Below, one piece after another: positions 55,998-64,000 of a DNA stretch of 64,000 bases (the first letter of the stretch is position 1; each line of letters begins with the position of its first letter). Location of the stretch: contig NC_080172.1 in assembly GCF_950295315.1 (NCBI RefSeq), positions 77,953,118-78,017,117 on the forward strand. The letters are read 5' to 3'. Below the pieces are notes generated by a model. It saw nothing but the letters and a program-made list of their open reading frames with translations, did not search any database and had not been told where the DNA came from. The stretch is from Erinaceus europaeus (taxonomy: Eukaryota > Chordata > Mammalia > Eulipotyphla > Erinaceidae). The position numbers and the translations under genes were made by a program.

Positions 55998-56330
55998 GGG
56001 GGCCGGGCGGTAGCGCAGCAGGTTAAGCGCACATGGCTCAAAACGCAAGGACCCCACATTAAGGATCCTGGTTGGAGACTCCGGCCCCCCATCTGCAGGG
56101 GAGTCGCTTCACAAGCGGTGAAGCAGGTCTGCAGGTGTCTATCTTTCTCTCCCCCTCTCTGTCTTCCTGTCTTCTCTCCATTTTTCTCTGTCCTATCCAA
56201 CAACAACAGCAATAACAATAATGATAAAAAACAAAGGCAAGAAAAAGGAAAAAAATAGCCTCTAGGAGCAGTGGATTCATAGTGCATGCACCGAGCCCCA
56301 GCAATAATCCTGGAGGCAAAAAAAAAAAAA
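55998..56330 (+). mobile_element. SINE-A (long form), well preserved
   Basis: One of the best preserved heads here: GGGGGCCGGGCGGTAGCGCA with box A-like TAGCGCAGCAGG. Core, CAACAACAACAGCAATAACA, extension (TCTAGGAGCAGTGGATTCAT ... TAATCCTGGAGGC) and an A-tail follow. No firm TSD. Confidence 0.92.
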
Positions 56331-57858
56331 AATGATATTGAATGATTGAATGGACTGAGACCATGAGCCATTTTATACTTCATTGAATGACCCAGACATT
56401 TTGGGGAAACTCTTGTTCACTAATATAATATATTCAGTTATAAGAGTTTACTTTCCTACGAGCTCAGTGGTATTTAACAATAAGTCACAAACTTCATGTT
56501 TAGCTAAAGCAATGGGAAAGTGGATGTCAAGTTCATTTATCAAAAATGAAAATATTTTCTGGGTTAGAAAATCAACCAAGCATTAGCTATTCCTTGCCCT
56601 ATAAAATCTATTCAAGTGACCTCTTGATTATGTCTGCTTATCCTTTACTCTGAGATATTTTTAAAGCAGAGACTGGCAGAGTTCTAATCCTTACGATACT
56701 TCAAACTATGCACAGTCTTTATTTGGTCATAGAGACAACTATAAATGATTTCACTTGTAGCTCTTACTTTGACAAAACCACAGAGGACATCAATATAAAA
56801 CTGCATGTTCTTCAAAGTAAATATGACCATTAAATGAAAAGTATTCCAGGGTACTTCAAAATAGTCTGAAAATATGCATTTGGAACTAATGGATTTATTT
56901 AAGATTGATTTGGGGGAAAGTAAAAGTAAAAATGGTGGGTACTTCTTATACTCTAGATGAAAGGAAAAACTTAAGAAAAAAGTGAATTGTATCTATTAAA
57001 ATTGATATGGTATAGACTGTGATGCTGGCAATTGTGACTATATTAGAAATAGAGTGATATTAACTACTAACCATTTGAAAGTTACAAATGTCCATTTATG
57101 AATTTCTGGTGTAAGTGAACAGTCACGCAATCAAGTATATTTACAACCTGTGAATCACTAAAGACTTAGGAGGCATCATCTTGTCCCTGGCAGATGCTAT
57201 CCACATTCCTCAGCTCTCCCAGTGGCATTCACAAATAGAGACTGCTTCTGAATAAAAAGGAGAATAAAGCCTTCAAAAGGTTTAAATTAGAGTGGCTTTG
57301 AAATGAAATGTATTTTTAAAATGTGCTTTAGTGCTTCTGTAAAATGATGCTATTGTTGTGTTTGTCATACTTCCGTTAAAAATGAGGCCATTTGTACTGT
57401 GATAGAGACAGTGGAATGGGGAGGGAGAACTGGGAGATGTTCGAATGTCTGATGATGTTTTTTTCCTTCCTGGGCATTGGGAAATTCCGCAGTTGTCATT
57501 TATATTAGCAGAATGTAGAACATTAGCTGAGTGATGCCAGGATACTCTCACAGGAGGAACCAGTGAAACTTTGCCGTTAACATTAACCTCTCACATGCTG
57601 CATTGCTAGAAAATTTAATGTATAAAATAGCTGTAAGGAACCATTTATTGAAAAATATGACTACTCAACATGATGGGCAAATCCCAAGGATAGGAGTGTC
57701 AAATGTCTGGGGGTAGCCTCCATTGGTCAACAGTTCTAACATCTTGAGGACCTCCTTTTGCACTTTTTTTGATTTGCAATTCCAGTGTGAAAATGAGACT
57801 TCCCACTCTTTCCACCACTCCCATTCTCCTTTTACTCCATCATCTTCTGTATGCTTTC
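56331..57858. other. Repeat-poor stretch
   Basis: No recent insertion recognised. Moderate GC at 57,360-57,560; the 89-codon minus frame there has no known family. Candidate conserved non-coding DNA. Confidence 0.45.
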
Positions 57859-57871
57859 TGAAGAATTTTTT

Positions 57872-59380
57872 TTTACATTTTTTAAATTAATTTATTTATT
57901 TAAGAAAGGAGACATTAACAAAATCATAGGATGGGGGGGTACAACTCCACACAATTCCCACCACCCAATCTCCATATCCTATCCTCTCCCCAATAGCTTT
58001 CCCATTTTCTATCCCTCTGGGAGCATGGACCCAGGGTCATTGTGGGTTGCAGAAGGTGGGATGTCTGGCTTCTGTAATTGCTTCCCCACTGAACATGGAC
58101 GTTGACTGGTCGGTCCATACTGACAGTCTGCCTCCCTCTTTCCCCAGAAGGGAGAGTCTCTGGGAAAGCTGAGCTCCAGGACACATTGGTGGGGTCTTCA
58201 GTCCAGGGAATCCTGGCAGGCATCCTGATGGCATCTGGAACCTGGGGGCTGAAAAGAGAGTTAACATACAAAGCAAAACAAATTGTTGAAGAATCATGGA
58301 CCCAATGGTTGGAATAGTGGAGATGAAGTGTTAGGGGGGTATTCACTGCAAACTCTAGTGAACTACTGCTTTCAGGTATATATTTGCCCTAGTTTATGGA
58401 TACCTGTGAACATATGCTCTATCTCCTGGAACCTGGTCTATATCTAGGTTTTGGGACTTTGCTAGGAAGTGAACCACCTGGGATGGAGTTAGAGAATACT
58501 ATGAAAGGAAAGGACTCACCCGAGTGATGAAGCTGAAGGGCTGTTGTTCCACACCTGAAGTCTCTGGACACAGTCCGAAGTGAAGCATGCTGGGGTGGTA
58601 CTTGCTGCGCTGATTGGGTTGCGATCAGCGGATGCAATATTATTTGATAAGAATTGGGAGAAGCATATGGGAAAGTGGGCCCCACCCTAGGGTCCCAGGA
58701 CTGGGGGAAGTTCAGGCTCTATAGTGGAAATGTGAGGTTCCTGCTGTCCCAGGGTTTGACAATGGACAGTTACTGTCATCATCACATTATTTGGTAACTG
58801 GGTTAGCTTTGAAAAGTCCCTTTGTTAGACATACAATCAATTTTTCCCCCCTCTCATATTAATTAAATAGTGATTTATATTACTATAATTTAATAGGTGT
58901 GTACATAAACACCATTCACATCACCAAAAGATTGTGTCCCATCCCACCCACCCGCCCCCCACCCCCGCAGGCCCAGGAAGCCTCTTGTCCACCCTCCTGC
59001 TCACCACAGGGTTTTTACTTTGATGCCCTACTTTCAATGTCAGATCCTGCCTTTAGTTTCCTTTTCTTATCTTTCTCAGCTTCTGTTGATGAGTGGGATC
59101 ATCCGATACTCATCTTTATCTTTCTTACTTAGCTGACTTAACATAATTCCTTCTAGCTCTGTCCAATATGGGTCAGAGAAGGTGGGTTCATTGTTCTTGA
59201 TAGCTGCATAGTATTCCATTGTGTATATATACCACAGCTTTCTCAGCCACTCATCTGTTGTTGGGCACCTGGGTTGCTTCCAGGTTTTAGCTATTATGAA
59301 TTGTGCTGCTATGAACATAGGAGTACAAACCTCTTTTTGGTTGGGTGTTATGGAGTCCTTGGGGTATATCCCCAGGAGAG
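57872..59380 (-). mobile_element. L1-a, 5'-truncated insertion
   Basis: L1-a 3' UTR plus the last about 90 codons of ORF2 ([20 protein letters not shown] ... [12 protein letters not shown], frame ending 59,076). TSD TGAAGAATTTTTT at 57,859-57,871 and 59,381-59,393. The apparent longer frame (to 59,456) runs into flanking DNA. Confidence 0.93.
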
Positions 59381-59534
59381 TGAAGAATTTTTTAAAAAGA
59401 GAACTTAAAAACCACTTGCTCATTAACATATAACCTCTTCTGATATGTACTTTCAATAAAATAGCTTCAGTTCCTTAAGATCCATTTCTTTCAGTATCTT
59501 AACAGTTATTAGTTATCTTATACATATCCTAGAT

Positions 59535-59898
59535 TCTGTTTTATTCTGTTTGTTTTTTTGGTTTTTGGCCTCCAGGGTTATTTCTGGGACTTGGTACTTG
59601 CACCAGGAATCCACTGCTCCTGGAGGTTATTTTTTCCCTTTTGTTGCCCTTTTTGTTTTATCGTTGTTGTGGTTATTATTATTGTTGTTGTTGATGATGT
59701 CATCATTGTTGGATAGGACAGAGAGAAACGGAGAGAGGAGTGGAAGAAAGTGAGAGGGAGAGAAAGAGAGATACCTGAAGACCTGCTTCACCACCTGTGA
59801 AGCGACTCCCCTGCAGGTGCAAACCAAAATCCTTGCACTGGTCTTTGTGCTTTGAGCTATGAGCGCTTGACCCGCTGGTCTGCCTCCTGATCCCCTTG
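59535..59898 (-). mobile_element. SINE-A (long form), full copy
   Basis: Extension (GGCCTCCAGGGTTATTTCTG), CTGCTTCACCACCTGTGAAG core, and a partly decayed head. TCCTAGAT at 59,527-59,534 and 59,899-59,906 is the TSD. Confidence 0.88.
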
Positions 59899-60239
59899 TC
59901 CTAGATATTTAATTTTGAAGATGAATACAGTAACTGGGAGCTTATTCTTAGGAAAATATATAGTTTCTTTGTATTTATATTAAAAAATATTGAGCAATGC
60001 AACAAATCAAGACCCTTGAGTGAAGATCAGAAAGAATAAAAAATGGTCTTTGTGTACAGAAAATAAACCACCACCCAAACAAAGAGACTCCTTACAGAAT
60101 GGGAGAAGATCTTTGCATGCTATACATCCGACAAGAGGCTAATAGCCAAAATATATAAATAGCTCACCAAAATCAGCAACAAAACAATAACAAAATTACC
60201 CCAGCCAAAAATGGTGAGAGGATATGAACAGAATATTCA

Positions 60240-60585
60240 CTGGGTGCCTGGTGGTAGTGCAGTGGGTTAAATTCACATGGCATAAAGCGCAACAACCGGA
60301 GTAAGGATCCTGGTTCATGTCTCCCGGCTCCCCACCTGTCGCTTCAAGGGTGGTGAAGCAGGTCTGCAGGTGTCTATCTTTCTCTCCCCCTCTCTATCTT
60401 CCCATCCTTTCTCAATTTCTCTTTGTTGTATCCAACAACAACAACAGCAATGACAACAATAATGATAAACAACAAGGGCAACAAAAGGGAAAAAATAGCC
60501 TCCAGGAGCAGTGAATTCATAGTTCAGGCACCAAGCCCCAGAAGTAACCCTGGAGGAAAAAAAAAAAGAAAGAAAGAAAATAAAA
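60240..60585 (+). mobile_element. SINE-A (long form) nested in L1-b ORF2
   Basis: Complete copy with GCCTGGTGGTAGTGCAGTGG head and AATAGCCTCCAGGAGCAGTG extension. TSD AGAATATTCA at 60,230-60,239 and 60,586-60,595. Confidence 0.92.
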
Positions 60586-60923
60586 AGAATATTCATCAAA
60601 GAGATCCAGAAGGCCAACATACATGAAAAAGTGCTCCAAGTTATTGATTGTCAGAGAAATGCAAATAAAGACAACAATTAGATATGACTTCACTCCTGTG
60701 TGAATGTCATACATCAGAAAACATAGCAACAGCAAATGCTAGAAAGGTTATGGGGACAAGGGAACCCTCCTGCACTGCTGGTGGGAACGTAAATTGGGCC
60801 AACTCCTGTGGAAAGCAGTCTGGAGAATTCTCAGAAGGGTAGAAGTGGACCTACACTATCACCCTGCAATTCCTCTCCTGGGGATATATCCTAAGGAAGC
60901 AAACACACCAAATAAAATTATTT

Positions 60924-61163
60924 GTGTATATCTATGTTCATAGCAGCACAATTTGTAATAGCCATAACCTAGAAGCAACCCAACTGTCCAACAACAAAGT
61001 TGTGGTGGTATTTATACACAATGGAAAACTACTCAGCTATAAAAATGGTGAATTTACCTTCTTTATCTTATCTTCGATGGAGCTTGAAGGTATAATGTTA
61101 AGTGAGATAAGCCAGAAAGAGAAGAGTGAATATGGGATGATCTCACTCATAGACAGAAATTGA
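60924..61163 (+). pseudogene. L1-b ORF2 C-terminal remnant
   Basis: Encodes the end of ORF2p ([20 protein letters not shown], then SLIDRN-stop). The adjacent [11 protein letters not shown] segment is altered (VFIHNGKLLSYKNG). Dead fragment of a truncated copy. Confidence 0.88.
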
Positions 61164-61502
61164 AAAATAAGAACAGAAGGGAAACACACAGCAGAACACG
61201 AACTGGAGTTGGTGTATTGCACCAAAGTCGAGGACTGTGTGGTGTGAGGGAGTCTTCAGGTCCTGGAACATGATGGCAGATGAAGACCTAGGAGGGAGTA
61301 GATTGTTATGTGGAGAACTCAGAAATGTTACACATGTACAAAGTACTGTATTTTACAAAGTACTGTATTTTACAAAGTACTGTCAACTATAAACCATCGA
61401 TCCCCCTCAATAAGAAATAGAAAAAAATAGTCTTTGCCTTTCAGGTTTTTACATTAATACGGTCATAGTTAGCACATTTTTTTATTAAGAAATATTTACA
61501 TT

Positions 61503-61771
61503 GGGGGCCGGGCGGTAGCACAGTGTGTTAAGTGCACATGGCACAAAGCGTAAGGATCACGGTTCAAGCCCCAGCTCCCCACCTACAGGGTTGTCACTTC
61601 AGGGGCAATGAAGCAGGTCTGCAAATGTCTCTTTCTTCTCCCCGCCCCGTCTTCCTCTACTCTCTCCATTTCTCTCTGTTCTATCCAATAATGACAATAT
61701 CAATAACAACAATAAGTACAACAACAATTTTAAAAAAGGGCAACAAAAGAGAAAATAAATATTTTAAAAGA
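61503..61771 (+). mobile_element. SINE-A (short form), full copy
   Basis: GGGGGCCGGGCGGTAGCACA head, box B-like GGTTCAAGCCCC, and an AAATAAATATTTTAAAAG end. Perfect 16-bp TSD AAGAAATATTTACATT at 61,487-61,502 and 61,772-61,787. Confidence 0.95.
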
Positions 61772-61787
61772 AAGAAATATTTACATT

Positions 61788-63364
61788 TTCTCCTCCTTTC
61801 CTCAAATCAGCAGTGAAAAATTTTTTATCTTCAGCCTAGAGTTATAAGTACAAATATTAAAAAAAAATTCTATTAGGAACCTGAGATAGAAAATCCCTTT
61901 TGTAAAAAGAGTTTATGATTAAACAGTCATATTCTGCATATTTTAAAAGAAAAATCTCTATTTGTAAAACAACTAACCTTGCTTAGTGCATTTCTTCTGA
62001 CTTTATTTTCAACTGCTAAATATATATATATATATCCATCCACTTAATAGTACATTTCTATAAAAAATTTACCATCTAATGAAGGCAAAGCATGTAAACA
62101 GAAAATTTTAGCATTTTATTAGTTTTATTGTTAACTGATTAGAGATTGAGAAAGTATTGTAGGAGCACAAAAGAGGCCTGGTTTAAGGATGTGAGAGTAA
62201 TCTGGGAGGACTTGAATGTGTTTTATGAGAATAGAAGCAAGAAGAGAGAGTACCTTGCACTGTAAGGTGTTCTCCTCCTCCTCTTCCTCCTCCTTCTCCC
62301 CCCCCTCCTTTTAGTACTCTGTTTCAAGTATCAGCTAAGAGAGGTGAGAAGCCACAAATCCTAACTACTGAATAGTAGACAATATCGAAGGTTGTAGTTA
62401 AAATTATGACTGAGTTTTCAGGTTACTTGATACATTACATGAATTCATTTTAGAGAATAAATGAAATAGTCAGCCAGTAGCAAACCCCCCCACCCAGTGT
62501 CAGGGGAAAAATTAGTGACACAGAAAATCTGAATGGGCAGTGTATGACAAAAATAAAGTGTATTATAACTACCATGCACAAATCAGGAGTGGACAAAGAA
62601 CAAGAAAAGGTCTTAAACTAAAACTTATATAACACTGACATTTAAGGAGTTGACAGAACAACAGGCATTTTTAGAAAAGAAATTTCTAGAGGCCAGCTCC
62701 TTGTACTTTGTTATAGATTCTAAATAGCTTAAAAAGCCTTTTATTACTAATCACCTTTTCAGATATGTAAACTGAGATTTAGAGATGGAAATATTACTCC
62801 CAATGTTACATAGCTAGTATGCTGCAGGCCAAGTGTCCGAAGTTTGATGTAACTGATGTCAAAGCCACTATGCTATTCCTTCATGTTTAAATAACTAATT
62901 TAAATTACAAAGGGAATATAAAAAAAAAGAGCTAAGAGTGGTGCTAGAACCAATAGCATAATGTTGAACATTTCATAAGAGGGTTTGGTAAGAAGCTGAT
63001 GCTAACTCAAACGTTTTGCAAATAAAATTAGTTTATGATTTAATATTCTATGCCAAACTGTAACTCATCTCCCAGAACTCTCTCTGATGCTTTTCATGTG
63101 TAGACTGACCCTCAACTTGTGGTCATCAGGAGAACTTGGTCAACATTAGCATTAGAGACACTTAGTTTCTTAAATGGATGATGTCTGGAGGAAGGAGACC
63201 TCTTTTATAATTTCTATCCACCCTTTTGCCTACAACTCTCTTATAGGTTTCTATTTTTAAAAAAGTTTTATTATGAAAAACTCTCATAAAGATATTTTAC
63301 ATTTAAATTTCAATTATATACTGAGTGAAGACTTTTAGACAGTGTATTCTCTTCAATTAATTAA
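61788..63364. other. Repeat-poor stretch with MIR and simple repeats
   Basis: A TA run at 62,021-62,034, a CTC/CCT tract at 62,270-62,312, and a probable plus-strand MIR at 62,735-62,890 (AAACTGAGATTTAGAGATGG, ATTACTCCCAATGTTACATA). No coding evidence. Confidence 0.5.
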
Positions 63365-63540
63365 TTTTGATAAAACAGAAATTGAGTGGGGGGATAGAGA
63401 GAAAAAGAGAGAGACACTTCTACCATTGCTTCACTGATTGTGAAGCTTTCCCCCTGCAGGTGGGGACTAGGGGCTTGAACCTTGGCCCTTGCACATGGTT
63501 GTGTTTGTGCTCAACCAGGTGCACCATGGGTTGGCCCTGT
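63365..63540 (-). mobile_element. SINE-B, somewhat worn
   Basis: CCATTGCTTCACTGATTGTG, AGCTTTCCCCCTGCAGGTGG and a GCTCAACCAGGTGCACCATG head. TSD not clear. Confidence 0.85.
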
Positions 63541-63559
63541 GGCAGTCCATTCCTTAAAT

Positions 63560-64000
63560 GAAAGCATGAGATTCTGGACTGGAAAGAAGCTTAGTAGCCT
63601 ATTTTAGGTATGTTCCTAGGGACCCATGACTTTAGTAATTTTTGCCTAAGCTTGATAATTTACATGCAGGTGGATTAAAAATATTATCTGGGAAGATGGG
63701 AACATAACGAGAATAAACTTACCTTCTTTCCATCCCAGGATTCTTAATATTTTATTTTTTCTATTCCTACTTTAATGCTTCTGCTTATTAAACACTTTGA
63801 CTTGCTTTATATCTTACCATCTTTCAGCCACCAAGTTTCAGATGCTATGATGATTCCATCCTGAATTCCCTGGGCAGATGACCTTACCAATTTGTCCTGG
63901 AACCTCACCTCTCCAGAGCTCTACCCCACTAGGGAAAGATAGAAACAGATTGGGGGTACATAATGACCTGCCATTGCCCATGTCCAGTGGAGAAGCAGTT
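63560..64000. mobile_element. L1-c 3' UTR, twin-primed, runs off the window
   Basis: 63,560 to about 63,712 matches the reverse complement of 771-890 in the left-edge copy. From about 63,713 (AACTTACCTTC, then CAGCCACCAAGTTTCAGATG at 63,826) the sequence is sense L1-c 3' UTR, collinear with 890-1,160. The two parts meet at the same L1 position, which is 5'-inversion geometry. The 3' end lies beyond 64,000. Confidence 0.75.

Larger units (their letters stand above)
60053..61421 (+). mobile_element. L1-b, 5'-truncated insertion (sense)
   Basis: Late ORF2 (AACAAAGAGACTCCTTACAG) through the cysteine segment and C-terminus to the L1-b 3' UTR. TSD AAAAAATGGTCTTTG (60,038-60,052) against AAAAAATAGTCTTTG (61,422-61,436). 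A 19-bp unit (TTTTACAAAGTACTGTA-type) is repeated at 61,337-61,382 in the 3' UTR. ORF2 is interrupted by a SINE and by stops. Confidence 0.92.

Noticed and set aside
55998..56090. tRNA gene calls in SINE heads
   Set aside because: The tRNA-like heads are parts of dispersed SINEs with bodies, tails and TSDs, and do not fold as complete tRNAs.
1..64000. A new defence, biosynthetic or other gene system
   Set aside because: No cluster of intact genes exists here; all recognisable coding sequence belongs to inactive retroelements.

Overview
This is a 64 kb stretch of mammalian nuclear DNA built mostly from retrotransposons nested in AT-rich, repeat-poor sequence. I see no host protein-coding gene, no functional RNA gene and no bacterial-type feature. 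Long open frames belong to broken LINE-1 (L1) copies, a Vingi-type LINE remnant, an endogenous retrovirus (ERV) leader, or low-complexity DNA. The best guess for the organism is a hedgehog (Erinaceidae, probably Erinaceus). The reasons are three abundant tRNA-derived SINE families of the type I remember from hedgehogs, and a LINE 3' end whose protein looks like the C-terminus of a Vingi element, a clade reported among mammals only in hedgehogs.

Labels used below. SINE-A: head with GTAGCGCAG-like box A, CT-rich body, CAA/AAC-rich 3' part; a long form adds about 60-70 nt ending near CCCTGGAGG. SINE-B: head ending GTTACAATG, 3' end CCAATAAATAAATAAAG. SINE-C: head with ATAGCATAATGGTTATGCA. L1-a: young L1 (full length at 40.5-50.5 kb; truncated at 6.4-9.1 and 57.9-59.4 kb). 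L1-b: second L1 family (2.2-3.3, 15.6-20.6, 32.5, 33.5, 52.6-53.2, 60.1-61.4 kb). L1-c: older L1 3' UTR type (0.8-1.6, 3.3-5.6, 23.0, 30.0-31.1, 63.6-64 kb). Target-site duplications (TSDs) were read by eye on both sides of many insertions and fix their limits to within a few bases.

Layout. 0-5.6 kb: SINE-B, old L1 pieces, and a mini-L1 in which a complete 5' UTR is joined directly to the 3' UTR with both ORFs absent. 5.9-9.2 kb: SINE-A and a 5'-truncated L1-a. 10.4-15.4 kb: SINEs, a Vingi 3' end, and an LTR-like sequence with an inverted partial copy. 15.6-20.6 kb: one L1-b inserted by twin priming (5' part inverted), later hit by two SINEs, a short L1 tail and a solo class II LTR. 20.7-29.8 kb: SINEs, an L1-SINE chimera, then about 4 kb of repeat-poor DNA. 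30-31.1 kb: a second twin-primed L1 holding a solo LTR that carries a tRNA-Gly-like segment. 31.1-36.7 kb: SINEs, a short Vingi-derived element and large CT/CTT expansions. 36.7-40 kb: repeat-poor DNA. 40.5-50.45 kb: a full-length but dead L1-a on the minus strand with a complete 2.38 kb non-autonomous ERV in its 5' UTR. 50.5-64 kb: repeat-poor DNA with more SINE, MIR and L1 insertions and a third twin-primed L1 at the right edge.

No operon-like cooperation exists here. The functional links are between elements: L1 machinery is the likely source of the SINE and processed insertions (A-rich tails, 10-19 bp TSDs), and the Vingi-derived element would have depended on a full Vingi. The window reads as a record of successive retrotransposition events.
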